DNA of 64,000 nucleotides, from assembly GCF_016859285.1 (NCBI RefSeq), contig NC_053420.1:7488001-7552000 (forward strand), read 5' to 3'. This document shows positions 1 through 42,166 of the stretch, piece after piece. Position 1 is the stretch's first letter, and every line of letters begins with the position of its first letter. The stretch is from Xiphias gladius (taxonomy: Eukaryota > Chordata > Actinopteri > Istiophoriformes > Xiphiidae). Under the pieces are notes generated by a model. It had not been told where the DNA came from, searched no databases, and saw nothing but the letters and a program-made list of their open reading frames with translations. Both the position numbers and the translations under genes were made by a program.

Positions 1-3000
1 CATATGCACATCTGTCAAGAAAATTTTGAATTTAGCTGAAGTTTTCCCAGTGAGATATTACAGTGCCAGTTGTGATGCTCTGGCAGACCCTGTTTTGCAT
101 TGATTAGCACATGTCAATGCGGACTTCTTAAGCTTCACCTTGGTTTTAGCAAAAATCCCCACAATCCGCCTCTAGATGACCAGGATTCGAAAGCGCTTAT
201 TAATTCCAACAATTTTGGTGGTTTTTACATGTAAAATAGCTCATTTAAAATTCCCAAGCATAAATTTTGATTTATTTTGTCAGCAGCAGGCATGATTCAT
301 CATCTGAACTTGATTAAAGAATCATAGACTATAGACCATTCCTAATTCTGCCATACTAGAAAGTGCTGCCACTTGCTTTCTGCTGCTGTTATTTTGAGAC
401 ATGAAAAATGTATTCCCCAGTATATTGTTTGTGATGCTGGCTTTCATTTATCGGAACATCTCCAATATGTGATGCTGAGCTTGTTCAGTTTCAGTAAGAA
501 ACTTTTCAACACATTTTTTTTAAATAGTACTTACAAAGATTAAATTTTCATAAAAACATAATCTTTTATTCAGTTCATTTCATAGTTTTAACTTTTACTG
601 ATCACGTGAATCCTTGGTAAACTTAAACTGTTTTGTCATTGTCCAAAAATGAAATTACAATGAAAATGCAAGTTAAGAACAAATAAAGAAAAAGAGCATC
701 AACAGTGACAATAAGATGAATTTGAGGTATTTGTTCAGTGTAATGTACAGATCATTGGGCTGGATGTGGGACACTTTCATATTACACAGAGTGCTAATAA
801 AGATTATGATCTGCACATTTCTTGCCATGACAGTGAATTTGGTTATTTATGTTTAACTCACACTGATGTCAACTGGAGGGATCTAACACTCATGCTCCAT
901 TAATTATTTGTGTGTACAAAAAATGATAATGAAAATGGTGCTTTTATGAGAAGGGGGTTTTTGTGTCTGGTTTGTTAACATGAATGACTGACTGGAAGCC
1001 CCGTGATTACATGGGTTAATTATTTACATTACTTAATTATTTTGAGACAAGACACACGTCTTGAGATTCAGAGCCTGAAATGAGGGGAGTCCGTGTGTTT
1101 TAAACATTGGTGACTGAATGGCAAAACTACTTTGATAAGAATCAGAAGTTTGGGGGCTCATGCCCTACCCTGACAGACTCTGCCTTTTAACCACATGATG
1201 CCACATACCATGATGGATAGCCATTTTGTGATAAAAGAGTATATTGGCAAGAGTAAAATGCTTTTATCCTGCAAATGGTTGTTTTTTTTCCTGGCTAAAA
1301 ATCAAGAGGATGTGATATCTAAGTGATGACCTATACTCAGCCTTTATTTGGTAATGTTTCTGATTGGGAGCATCTTTAAATTCTTTATGTTGGGAAAAAT
1401 CCTGCCGCATCTGCCCAGAAGTTGTTGCACATTTCCACATCTTCTCTGAATTTGTATGGGCAGGAAAATGAGGGAGGAGAGATCTGAGCCTGAAAATGAG
1501 AACTATACATGCATACGGACAGTCAATCATACACATTTACATACAAGACATACTTGCATTTTGCAGACGTACGTGGAGTATGTATTAATGCAACTGTAGA
1601 CGTACGTACAAAGGTATGAACGCATTCGCACAAATACACACACAGTTGCACAGACCAAACTCCAGGATGAATCAGAGCAATCTGGTCATCCTAATTACGG
1701 TGTGCTGCAAGGGAAACTGGTGAGGTACTCAAGGAAAACTGTAATCAAAACCTCAGGCAGAAGGGTGCTGTGATGAAGTGGCTCTCTGCATGCGCAGTTA
1801 ATATGAAGGCATGAAACTGCGAATTCATGACCTGTGAATGCAGTGTGCACCAACCATGAGGTCAGTCCTAGCCTTTTTCCGTTTCTATGCGTTCCCATAT
1901 TGAGAGGAACGTTGCAGAGGTCGTGCCCTGCTTGGGAATATCGGGAACACGATCAGCATACAAAGAATCTGAAGCGGCAGGTGTAATGCAGCAGGGCACA
2001 ATTGCTTAACCTGCCTTTAAGAAGGGCCACAGCAAATAACTCAAACAGCAGACCATGACTTTATAGATCATCCCATTTTTGGTCCTCATTTTACTCCTGT
2101 TTTACTACATATCATCTGGCTGAATGGACTATTACATAGAATTATACTATTACTGTGGATAAACCATGCAAGCACAAAACAGGGCATGCATCAACTCTTA
2201 ACAAGGCTTTTGTTTTGTAATTACCACTTTCACGAGTGCTTCACACATTTCTCACTGATCTTTAAGTGTTACAATGCTGGTCAATTCATTGACTGCCATC
2301 ACCCTTGGAATGTCAATGAAATTTCTAACTAGTTGAGCAATTAAGGCAGGCCTGAAACAAAACTCACCAAGTCCTGAAGCAAAAGCCTCAAATTTAATTG
2401 AGAACGTTTGCCAATCAGCTGAATATGAAATAACTCAAGTAGAAAATGGGATTTTTGGCTGCAGTATTATGACAGAATTAGCTGCCATGGGATGTTATTA
2501 CAAATTCTCTGAACTGCCATGTTCAAAGATTCAATTGTCAAAATAGAAAATGAGAAATACGGGTAGGGAACAGTTTATCAGTATAGTGAAAGATGCCAAA
2601 GATATGTACTTTAGTGTACATATCCAGCACTGACTATTGGACAACTTTTTTTAGAAACTTTACAGCTCACTGAATTATTGATCAAAAATTTAGAAGTGAG
2701 AAGCTGAAAATAAGGTTTCTTTATGGCACAGAGGGAGGCCAGGATCACCAGGATGTTAGTCATCATTTCTAGTTTGAAAAGAGCCGCTGCACCATGAGAG
2801 TTCAATTTATTCTGAAAATGAAAGATGTTTTCAGCCCCTATGTAAATCTAATATTTTCTACGGCCAAAATCAGCACCAATGTATTCATGAATATTTAGGA
2901 ATTGGAGCTGTAATATGTCACCATGAAGTAATCAAATGTCATTTCCATGCTAATGGTGGATTTACATTGGTGCCGCATGTAGAAAATGCTGAGAAAAAAT

Positions 3001-5627
3001 GCTGATAAAGAATGACTCACTCATTCATGCTTTTATTTGCTCATTCATTTTTCCATCCATGCATTTATTCATTAATTAATATCTTTTTATTTCTCTCTTA
3101 ATTATAAGTTTTGATGAGTGGAACTAGGAATCATGTCACAAATATTTCTGACGGTTTTTCTCTTTTTTTCGATGGAAAGAAAAGGTTTCAACCACTTATG
3201 CAGACTAATTATTCATATCTTGTTTGACAAAATCATTTTCATCAAACCTTTCCAGAGTGTAATACACAATAAATAAGGTGTATTTATCTCGAGCTTCCGA
3301 TTTGAATCGTCATGGCGCTTCATGTAATCACCCATGAAGGAGACAAACAAACAAACAAAAAGATAAGATAAACAAAACAGTTGTAAGACAAAGCAGAGGA
3401 AAGTGCTCGGATCAACAGGCTAGGTTTGGTCCTTTGAGAAATTAAAAATCAACCTAGGTTTGTGGATTTTATCTTTTTGTGAGGAAGAGTGTGAATGTCA
3501 GTCACAATATTTGCTGTGCCCAGTAAATATTGATAGAGGCAACGCAGTAATGAAGTTTCGAAAAATGCAGGTGCAGCAAGTACAGGGTATGGCTCTTTCA
3601 ATGTTTATAACAGAACGTAGGGAATCCAGACAACAGGGTGGGGTCTTCATCCCTCCAAGACTACATCTTCTTAAAACAAGCTAAGAAGAAATAGAGGATA
3701 GGATTGGAACAAAACAGTTTGAAGAATCGTCTAAACTTAAAATTGTTTTCTTGACATCTGTCGTCACGTTTTGGTTAAAATACTGCAAAATATTTATAGT
3801 GCATGAAAATATGTGACTTCATCTTTTTGCAGCAGAGCCTGGTGTGGGCTACGTGGGCAACATATGCAGACGGACACATAACTCAGCTTTTACGGTACAT
3901 CTTCTTTAAGTACAGTCTAAACACAATGGAGGAGTGCCATAAGGTTATTTTTACAGCACACAGCTACCATGACTACTGCAGTACTCTATACATCATTATG
4001 TTACGTAGCGCTCACTCAATTTAGCACATGTTACAAATGTGCAAGAAAAGTCCGGCCCCATTAATAGCTTTAATGTTCTGAGCACTTTAATGAACACTGT
4101 TGAAACATGCCATCAGCCTGTATGTTACCATTCTTTTCATAGTGGATTACTCACCAGAAAGACCCCATCAATCAAATGCAACACAAGGGGCATTATTCAC
4201 ACTTGATGAACCTTTTTATCTCTCTAATGTGTGAAGTTAGACACTTTGAACATCCCCTTCTGCCCATGTCCCTAAGGAGCTGACTGACACGATGGAGAAC
4301 ACACTGCGCTTGATAGCTACTTTGCTTTTTTTTTTTTTTTTTTTTCTTTCTCTCTTCATCAAATTTCTTTCGGCCAGGAACTCATTGTTAACCAATTACT
4401 GACCCAAGTTTAAAGCCTCTTATAAGGAGCTGTCTCTGCTTGTGGTCAGCACAGAGAATATGGTGGATATAATACATACTGTAACAATGGCAGAACAAGG
4501 CGTTCAGAATTTTATCCTGACAGATGTGAATTGTGTTAACAGGTCTGAAACCCAGTTAATTAGGAGTGAATATTGGGCGTGTAGAATGGGTTGATTTGTC
4601 ATGGTTTAAATGGCACTATCCAAGTGTATTGTTAATTAACATTATCATTTTGATATAAGTTTCTGTAATGTGATTGATTACAGTTTGCAACCGATGGTGG
4701 TTTCAAACCCTGGTTTAATTTGAGAAACCAAATGATTTGTCTCTGGGTTTTCCCAGTTTCTCAAGTAAGAACCTGCAACACACACCCATGTTGCCGATCC
4801 GCACAAGTGACTAAATGTTTTTTGTCACATGTCATCTCCAAATCCCCATTATTCATGTTGTTTCCTGCTGCCAACTATTCAATAAAGGCAAAAAAGCCAT
4901 AAATACTTTTAAAGAATCACTGTAGACTGTTTCAGAATTGCTCATTAGAGCAAAATGAGGTCAAAATATGAAGGATACAAAATGTTTTCTCTTTATAGGT
5001 GTGATTGCATGGAGTGTCACTGTAATGATGTGACATGAGTTGGTGGATAATAGTGTAAGTTAGTGGGTGATTGGTACAATATGGCTCCTGGGCACTTTTT
5101 TCGCGAATAGTTCATTTTTTGGCATTATTTATAGCCAGAAACAGTAGGGAGCTGGGAACGAGTGCTCAAGCCCAGATGGAGCATGTTTGAGTTTGTTAAG
5201 TCTAAGTGTTGGCTGCTAAACCAGGGGAAAACTCAAAAACAGGACTAAAGTGAGAAAGTCACGATGGAATGCTGTCTGGCATAACCAAGAAATCTGCCGT
5301 CTAATTTACACCCTATCCAACATCCCTTACAAGGACAGTTTAACATGACCACCATGCTTCTGGTTTGTGTTTTAAATAAAACATTTGGCAGCGTGTGTGT
5401 GCTGTGAGACAGAATAAGAAGATACAAATGCAGCAGCAACTGCCAAATTACTTTTGGAGTTCTATTTTAACAAGTGTGTAGCAGCATTTAATTGCACAAA
5501 CACATCATTAATGTGTTACATTAATAAGGTACATAGTCACAAACACATAGACTGCAGCCTGCTACCAAGTATCAGCTGAGGGAAGAGCTCTTGAGATGTC
5601 ATGACAAATGATAAATGCTGCATTTAT

Positions 5628-5652
5628 AAAGTGCTTTTATAAAAAGCACTTT
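5628..5652. repeat. Perfect 11-bp inverted repeat (hairpin)
   Basis: AAAGTGCTTTT (5628-5638) and AAAAGCACTTT (5642-5652) are exact reverse complements separated by three bases. No transposon boundary is evident around it. Confidence 0.85.
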
Positions 5653-8600
5653 TACAACTTGCCTCTTAGTCACCCACAGCACGTAAAGATGTTGTCAGGA
5701 CATCTTGAATTGACCTCAGTATTTAAATTTACCAAATAAACACTTAAATCATCTCTCAAGAATGTAAAGACACACAGGAAACACATATTTTGCGCGAAAA
5801 CCCTGAAACGGACAGTTTGCGAACGTATGAACGTTTTTGCTGATCACCTGCCGTTCGAGCCTAAATCCATAACTGATGCTGGCCACTGAGATTTTTACAC
5901 TTTAAATCCTCAATTTAGGAGTTCACTGTCAAGTCTCCTCACAGGATTAAAATAGGTGAGGTTCTCACGTCGTACGCATTTTCTGTTTGATCAAAAGTCA
6001 CCTTGAAAATATAGCTATCACACATGTAACACTTCCCACATATTTAAGGAGAAATTGCTGCAGTTCAGTTAAATTAACCTACAACACAATAATTAGATAA
6101 ATGAAATCCACTTTTTGTGACCGGGGTACAATATTAATCTGATTACCCACCTGTAATGAGTACTCTGAATTGGATTGGACTGTACTATTGTGTTGTGTTA
6201 TGTGTAATGTATTGTATGTTTTTATTTTTACCAAACAGACTGTATTGAAATCTGTCATTTTCTTCAGTTATTTATACCTCTTCTTACCAGTGAATTAGTC
6301 ATCCAGATCACTTTATGTCAGACAGAAAAAGATTTAGAAAAAAATCTGTGATAAGAAATAACAACAGAAAGTCATAACATAGAGTAAAACTAGATAAATC
6401 ACTTCAATTGATGATGGCTCTCATGTTTCATAGATGGAGAAATTATTGCTTTTGCCAGAGTGATGGCAATTTTAGTATTTTCCACTGACTTTTCGAACAG
6501 CAAGAGGTTTAGGGCCATGCTGGCTAAAAAATGCAGACGTCGTACTCGATCAAATGTATTTTGACCAAGACTGAGTAAAAATGCAGGGGGGGGGGTAGCA
6601 ATTGTGGAACGTTCCAGGAGGCTTTAAAGTTATCTTGAAGAGTTAAGGATATCATGATATTTCATCAGTATACCAGATTTCATACCATGAGAGGGAAATT
6701 AGATATTATTTATCTATTTCACTGTCTAATGGCTGAAGCATGTTTTTTTTGTTGTTTTTTTTAAATTTGGTTAAAAAAAAAATATATTTACATTTTTTGT
6801 AAAACAAAAAAAAAAATAGTTTTTAAAAAATATCCTTAAAATAGTGTCCAAAACAGGTTAAACGTTTAATGAAAGCCATTCTTTTGTATTTTTTGCCCAT
6901 ATTAAAAAGAGAAACCCTTGATGCATGGTCACCCATTTGTCTTGGTCATAACTGCCCCATCAACAAGCCTTGCATGTCAGCTTGAAATATGAATTCTCCT
7001 CCCTGTCCCTGTTAGCTGTGTATACAATATCGATGTCTGTGGAGCTTGCGGCTGCCTGGCTGCAGGCATTTGATGTAGATTTTCTCAAAGCCTTGTCGGG
7101 GATTGTTCATATAGTCTGGGGCCAGAACTGAGAATTGAATGATGGATACTTCACTACCTCAAGTGACTCTCTTTGGCTTCATATAACTGTATAGCCTCAT
7201 TTTACCCCTTTGGTCTGTAAATTAAGTGTCATAAAAAGAAAAAAAAAAACATCACAACTGGGCCTCATAGCCACAGTGATCTAGAAATTTGTCTGCAATA
7301 CCCAGGGCACTGGGGACCTTAAAGGGGCAGCCATGTCCGTGTCTTGTGAATTACCAAGCTGCCAAAGGGGGATGGGTGAGGCTGGAGAGGGCTGAGGTAA
7401 AGGGGGCCAAATTGTAACAGATTGCCAACCCTAAACCCCTGCCCTTAAGCAAAAAATGGACTTTAGGGATGAGGGTGCCAGTCACAGCATAATTGATGCT
7501 GGGCTGGGTACAGGGTAAGTCCCATCTGCCACTGTCTGCTATTTGGGAGACAAAAACAAGAGCTCTCCCTTTTGTCCTGTCTCAACTGAGCCTTCAAACT
7601 GTGCTGGCAAAATCCTCTCCTGTGTCCCCCTTGTCCTCATTATAAGCACAAAGCTGTAAGTCCAAGCCTGGTTTACCCCCAGGGAGTGGCAGCCAGGGGA
7701 GAGACTGGGGAAAGCCATATACAGCCATGAGATATCATATTTCCTATCATATGGGAGCAGAGCAACAGAAAAAAAGCACGATTGATTCTAAGCTCCCAAA
7801 TCGGTGTCTTTAGTGAAGGTTTTTTTTTGTGTAATTTTCCCTCATATTTTTCAATGAGTTGTATGTGAACATGTGAGATGTTTTTATGCGGATGATTCTG
7901 GACAGCGGTGTATATTAGCTCTTGGTGGGCGGTGCATATCTTTCAGAGGTAGACCACAATACGACAACAACCACTTGAGAATAGGCCACTGGCTAGACAG
8001 TTGCCATTGCTGAGTGAGGTATCAATGAAACCATATGTTTCCACAGACACAAATGTTCAAAGCTGTTTCTTAGTGTCTTAAAGTGGCAATCTTGAAAAAT
8101 TTCGGTCCTGGTTGATTTGGTGACACCTGTAATTACTGGTGGTAGTTTAATTTGACAGGTCACAGAATTCTAGGGGGCAGCAAAACAAACTATTGTTGTT
8201 TTATTAAAGAAGTCGGGCAATAATTGTCCTTTTTCCATCATTCTGTGAGCAACCGTGAGCGGATTTTATGCTGCGCACGGCATGAGTCTGCAAACAGCAG
8301 GGCACAGGGAGGTGTGCAGCCTGTCGCCTGCAGCCCTTCATCTCACAGCTCACTGTGGCTGCTCCTTCTGGTTCCATTACCCCCAATATTTCAAACTGGT
8401 CCCACTGTCTAAAAACGCTGAAAGTGACCGTTGTCTTGTTTTGTAGACACGTTTTTGATGAACAATAGCAGTAAGTGCTACGCTCACCGACAAACACATC
8501 GCATTTCCTGTAACTTCATAATAAAAGTCAGCTCGTGTTTCACCGGTTCAATGCTTTTAATGTGAAGCTGAAGCAGTAGGAAATGTTGGGTTTGCATTAG

Positions 8601-9889
8601 CTGTAACTTAAGACAACGTTTTTTTTCTGGGAATGTTGCCACAGACACCCAGTTCGAAATACTGCAAATATATACTGTAAATATTGCACTACTTTCATCA
8701 GTGGGCCATAGGCTCAGTCACCATTGTGTTACCTCATTCGGCGACAGATAGTAACTTAACAGACACTTATTTAAATGAAAATCTTTGAGATTGTCACTTT
8801 AAACACACAGACACATCCAAGCACACAGACATATAGTATATGTGCTTGCCGCATTTTCAGCAACATCGGTATGATTAATAGGCTTCGGAACTGGGGAACT
8901 TGTTCAATGTGACACAAGCTTTTGTCCCTGTGTGTCATCCCCTTCCTCTTACTGACAGCTACCAGAGTCTTTCTCTCTTTCCCTACCAGCTACTGCCGGC
9001 TGGTTGGCTTGGGCGGGAGGATGCGATATGAGTTGACAGCGCAGTAATAGCCCATGCAAATTGACAGGGTGGGGTGTAAATGCAAATGCTAAAAGCACAA
9101 AGGAAAAGTGATTAAAAAGCATTTCGGTTTCTTTTATCTCATGGTGCTGGAGAATACAGGCTATCAAAAATGACACTTAGGTATCGGGGACTCTTGCCAG
9201 TTCTCATTTCAACACGTTTTTTTTCCCTATCCAGAGGCCTTAACTTTGATCGTTTTTCAGGGTGCCTGCCATCTACCCCACTGCCACAGCCATAGCCCAT
9301 CCAACTGTGTGACGTCACAAAATGAGGGACATAGGCACGTTGGCAGTGTTTTATGTTTCGCTCATCTTAACTCATCCTGGACTGCATGTATGCTTCTCCC
9401 CCTCACAAGAAGTAACTACATGCACATGCATGTGAAAATAACCGCTTCACATGCGTGCAGTATGTGCGTGAATATTTGCCCGTATACAAACAGGAATTTA
9501 CATACAACCCTCTGTTAGGAACATTCTTAGCCTCTGAGCAGAAATAAAGTAGCAGTGGGGCATGTGTTGTGTGCATTGCCAGGAGCTGGCAGTGTACGAT
9601 TTGTTTTGATTTTTTCGGATGCCAGAATCATAACCTCAAGTCTACAAGCAGGTGCACTGTCTCAGCACCATGTCTTCCTTCCACAGGAATAACACAGACA
9701 CGGCAGTCACCAACAGTTCAAGGCCTTTTCAAATACAAAGTAGGCAGTCTACAACACCACGGGCAGTGACAGACAGGTCCCGAGATGCGAAAAACATGAA
9801 GTTAACCTACAGATTCAGCTAACATTCTGACTGATTTCTTCAAAACCAATATTTAAGTTAATAAAGACTAATTATGAACGTTGCACTCA

Positions 9890-10370
9890 CCACTGTTTGT
9901 CCCTGCTCAGCTTGCTGTAGTTTAGCGTCGTCAGTTTGTGTATTCCACCACCCTCCATTGAACAAAATAATCCGAGCAGGTTAACACAATTTTTAAATAT
10001 CACGGTCTCTTTTTAAAACTTCATCCTTCTCTCCTACTTGCTAAGCTTTGATCGATGCTAGCCTCTTCGTTAGCCACTGTCAGGCTAGTGGTGTTAGCAG
10101 TAACGTTGGATTTATAAGCCGTTCCATCATCACCGTGCAACTTCGTCACTCAGTCAGTGTAGTTCAGTCGGTCAGTCAGGGACAGACTTCTGCTTTTTCA
10201 GTGCAGCCAAAAAGTAGCTCAGTAGGGTCCCCCTCTGAGCATGGGCCCTGGGGCAATTGCACCCTCTGACCCCGCAGTCGCTCAGTTTATGCCATCTTTT
10301 AAAATTGAATGCAAATCTCTGCCGTGGAGCATTCGGAACCAGTGTTCTTTTGTGCCTGAATGGCACACAT
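9890..10370. mobile_element. Possible decayed non-autonomous transposon
   Basis: The segment has a texture unlike its neighbours: repeated GCTAGC/GTTAGCC words, GTCAGT repeats at 10145-10180 and a GGGCCCTGGGGCAATTGCACC stretch near 10241. This combination is common in fish DNA-transposon remnants. On the - strand a short frame around 10172-10240 reads RGTLLSYFLAALKKQKS, reminiscent of the start of hAT/ZMYM-like transposase frames. No terminal inverted repeats or target-site duplication could be fixed. Confidence 0.3.
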
Positions 10371-10638
10371 CCACATAGGATAGTTGGTGACTCAAGCGCA
10401 AGTCATGCATGAAAGCTAATATGCAGTAAACAAAGAAAAAAGCGGCAATAGCAGGCAATTGTGAGCTTACTGAAATTGAAACGTTGGCTAGATGACTGCA
10501 CTAATCACTATTAATCACTACTTTTGTGTTTGCTATTTAAGTTGTCTTCTACTTTAGATTTGTGACAAAGATTTGCTGCTGCCCAGGTTTGCCAGCTTTC
10601 ACTTGTAGAGGAATCAGGTCATTTGAAACTGAATTTAC

Positions 10639-10667
10639 AATGCATTAATTTATACAATTAATGCATT
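10639..10667. repeat. Perfect 10-bp inverted repeat with 9-base loop
   Basis: AATGCATTAA (10639-10648) and TTAATGCATT (10658-10667) are exact reverse complements flanking TTTATACAA. It lies about 25-50 bases before the dispersed repeat that begins near 10690, and could be a structure of that element's edge or chance in AT-rich DNA. Confidence 0.85.
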
Positions 10668-10689
10668 TCATTGAAACTATATTTTCTTT

Positions 10690-10862
10690 TCCCATTCCTT
10701 TTTCTGCACCCTTACTCTGTTTAGGTACACAGGGGACTGGAGCCTACCCGAGCATGTACTGGTTGAGAAGGCAGGGTACACCTTGCACAGGTCTCCAGTC
10801 TATCAAGGGGCTAACACAAAACATAGACAAGCCCATGCATAACTATGGGCAATTTAGAGTTT
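10690..10862 (+). repeat. Old copy of a widespread fish interspersed repeat
   Basis: The order of motifs is GGGGACTGGAGCCTACCC, AGGCAGGGTACACCTTGCAC, AGGTCTCCAGTCTATCA, GGGCTAACACA and finally GGGCAATTTAGAG. This matches a dispersed fish consensus I recognise (GGCTGGAGCCTATCCCAGC, GGGTACACCCTGGACAGG, TCGCCAGTCTATC, GGGCAATTTAGAG). The copy has many point changes, indicating age. I cannot place it in a named SINE/LINE family with certainty. Confidence 0.75.
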
Positions 10863-13800
10863 CAAAATATTGCACGTTGAAATGAAGTGGAAAATATTCT
10901 AATAAGTTCACTTCTTGTTATGTAACTCAGACAAACCATTTGTCAAGAAAGTAATCCTCCAGTGATTGTGTTAAGACCATACTGAGAAGTTAAATGCCTT
11001 GCACTATCATTTATCTTGGTGAAACCGTTCTAAATTCATACTGATTACTTTGGGACCCTTGGGCTCACAATAAAAAAACTACAGCTTCATCAAATACTTA
11101 TCACTAAATTACTGTCAGTGAAAGTAAGCCAAGGATGACCTTGGTGCCTTTTCTTTGCGATCCTCCCCACACATACACGCACACCACCTTCCTCCAATAT
11201 AAATAAACCCCCAGAGATGTGGACTCGAGGCCAGGGTGCTTAGTACAGGGGATGTTGGGGGTGTTTCTCATGAGTCCAGCTGTCTCCAGAGCTCTAAATC
11301 CCTTAATTATGAGGCCAGGGAAGCAGTCTCTTGCGAGCCTTATACATGCTCCTGTTCTGCACATTCACCAATCCCATTTGCGGGTTTTTTCTTTTTTTTT
11401 CCTTATTTGGAAAGATAGTAGGGTAATGGTGCCTGAGGATAAAGAACAAGAAGGAGGTGGTGAATGAGAGATGGAAGGAGAAATCATTATTGATGTAAAT
11501 GGAACAGCAGCACTACCAGGGACAAAAGGAAGTAAATGCAGCTTTTAATGCAGCAGAGTGCAAGTGAGCTCTGAACATTGGAAAAAGAAGGAATGGCCCA
11601 TAGGACTACAGAGCTCACATTTTTACACATTTGCAGTGTCCTGCTTTTAATAATAATAATATGGAATACAGCCAGCAGTTTATACAGTACATGTTTGGCA
11701 GAGCAAGGCAAAGGTATTTCAGGATTTTCTTCTTTAGACCAAACTGTGTTATTGTCAGGTGAAAACCTGAAGGTTTCAGGAAGTTATAGCTTGATAAGTT
11801 TTTAATCCAACAACCTTTGAAAGAGTACATGAGCCAATGAGGTTCAAGAAATTACTCAGCCTAAAGAGGAAGATGTAATCCTTAAAGTAAAGTGAAAACA
11901 TGAAACTCACCAAAAATGGTGCGGGATAAGTGATATAAGAGCTTTTTCTCTCTCTCAAGACCCAAACCAAAAAATATACATTGCCCAAATGATTTCAATC
12001 CATTCGGAGGAGGGGGAAAAAAAAAACAACAACTTGTGTGGCAATCAGAATGCCAGGGAAACAAACACGGCAGAAAGACATTTGCCTGTACACTGTGTAG
12101 TTGAGCAGTTTTGATTATGTAAAGGAAAGGGAGAGATGGTGTGGAGAGGATTTGGAAATTTTATACCTATACTTGAGTCTTTTGTGTCTTTAAAGAAAGA
12201 ATGTCAAAGATGTTGACATTTCTTATTTTTTTCTAAAAGTTTCTTTGCTTTTGATGTTCTTTCCCCAAGACTTCTACATATTGTTTAGCAAACTTGACTG
12301 TGGTGACTTTTTCGCATTTCAAGTCAAAAGTTTCTCTCTCCCTGTTTTGTATGAGCACTATATCAGCATCAACATACTAGACAGTAACCTTGTCAAGTGA
12401 GAAAAATTTAATAATTTATATGCTGTTTTAAATGATTGGTATGCAGGCCTCAGTAAGTGTTTGCACTGAGAGGCAGATGCATTTTGCACACCCAATAGAC
12501 AGCTTAAAACGAAGAACTGCAGCACAAAAAACAAGGGGAAAATTTAGCTCAACCTTTAACGAGTGGGCGAAGAGAGAGCTGCAATTAAATGAGGTATAAA
12601 AGGCTTAGACTCCATCATCACAGACAACCATCTAAATCTTAAACAGTCTTGTTGTGTTTGCAAATAGTGTGCTGTGCAGTGTAGGTCTTGGTTTAAATCA
12701 TTTCAAATATTTTATCAAGGCTTATTTTCCCATCTTTTGCTTTGACTCTGATTAGGTGTCCCCCCCCCCCGCAAGAGGTCAGAAAACAATAGAGCTACAG
12801 GATCAATATGTATCTCTCCTGAACTAACACGACTGGATTGAGGAATTTTTTTATCTCAGGATTTACAAGGTTGTGTTACTGATTTTATACTAACTAAACA
12901 AAGCATCTTGTTACTACTGCTTGTTAATACTGAAGTACTTGTCAGGGGACTGTCAATACTTATCAGTCAAGGGGAAACTTGCAATCTGACAGTAATTATT
13001 TTTAATCTAATGAGATTGGATTTCATGAGATTAGTTTTGTCCAAATTAAATGTGTGTAGTTTGGTGTATTAAAACTCTTCTTTCCCAAACGCTCCTGATC
13101 TCTTTGCATTTACAGCTGCTAATATTGTGACAGCGAATAAAATTTTTTTTTTAACTGTATAGAATGGCAGCACTTGAAGCACTTTGCAAATGAAAAAAAT
13201 GACAGTGGTGTTAGGAGTATATTTACTGGACTCTTGGAAGCTTTAACAAACTAGAGTATAATTCTGTTTTATGGAATAGAGCAATCAATATTATCAATAA
13301 AGTAGGATTGTTTTTTTTTAATTTTCTGATTACATGCGCTGCATATTGGAGCAGCTTCAACGTACTGCAGGCACTACTTGACAACGCTCCATGTGGAGTA
13401 CCCGAGCACGATCGGTCAGGAACAGACACCTCTGACAGCTTATCATATGCCGGGTTGAGACAGGCTTGTCAGTAAGCTAATGGAGTGTTCTAAGGTTAAT
13501 TTACAACCATATGAATCCCATCAATAAGCAATTAAGAGGTGTGGAAACACAGAGGCGCCCAGGCCAGCAGCTAAATCCCCACCAACCCCCACCTGCTTTT
13601 AATCAATTAATTGCTTCGGCATGTCTTTCTAAAACCACTTGGTAGGTTTACACATAAAAGTGACACATGGAAAAACCATTGCTACCTGCATGACCTTTCT
13701 CATTGCCTTATCTACCTTAAAGCACGGCTCATGGATTCAGAAATTGTAACTTTCTTCTCTCACCTCACACAGTGGTTGACATATTTCACAAATGCTTCTC

Positions 13801-14726
13801 ATTCTGATTAGAGCTTGGGCCAGTTTGATTATTCTTAAAGCATTCCTCTGCCGAATCTGGAGGGAAATTCTATGCCAGACAACTATTGCATGCCTACGCA
13901 GCCTGGTGCATGAAATGCCTCGTAAAGAGAATACATGTCGATATTCGGAACACATGAAAAACTCTGCACCTTAAAATCACCTCAGCTAATGTTGTGAAAA
14001 TTGCCTTTGATACTGAGCAGTCCTCATCAAAATGTAACTGGTCCTCGTGCAGCTGGCCATCATCTGCTGCAGTGCCATCAGTTAAAACTTGCTTGTTGAT
14101 ATTTCCCTGAATCAGCCACAATATGGTCTATGAAGTATTCACATTAATATTTAAGCCACCATACAAGGACTAGAGTACTGCATGTTGAACAGCTGATTTT
14201 CTGGGGAATGTTGGAGATTTCCATTCATTACCTCCCTCTCCTTCCAGTGCTCCTCTATAATGCTGTGAAGTCTTGCTCATATGTTTTCCCTTTACTCTAC
14301 CATGACATACTCGGTGGGGTCCCTAGAGAGATTCAGAACGGAGGGTTAGTGATATGTTATGTATGAGATTTTCTGCCTAATCAGTCTCATCCGACTCACA
14401 TTAGTCCTTGGGAGTTTGAACATACTGTCCCAAACATTCAGTTACCATTTTAAGTGGAGATTCTCTCGGCAGATTCTTGGTTTCCGTTGAAAGTAGATAG
14501 ATAAGGTGGATAGATAGAGCATGTCTGAGGATTTGTTTTAGTCAGTTTCATTTTAAACATCTGGGCACGACAGCATTGCTCTTTCTCTGCTCTTACTTTC
14601 TTGCTCTTTCTCTGCTGTCAGTATTGCCAATGCTCCGCCTACACGTATAACCTAAAGATGACACTCACAAGATAACTCCTGGAATGCACTGAAGAAGCGA
14701 AAGCGGATGTTTTCTAAACAGTTTAA

Positions 14727-42027
<27,301 letters not shown>

Positions 42028-42102
42028 AACCGCTCATCCAAGACACTCTCACACACATACTCGCCCTTCTGACACGACATCCAAATAGCCACACATGCAC
42101 AC

Positions 42103-42105
<3 letters not shown>

Positions 42106-42161
<56 letters not shown>

Positions 42162-42166
42162 ACACT
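42106..42166 (+). repeat. (CA)n microsatellite in igsf21 3' UTR
   Basis: About 26 uninterrupted CA units followed by an imperfect TACACACAC extension. It lies in the transcribed 3' UTR. Confidence 0.97.
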
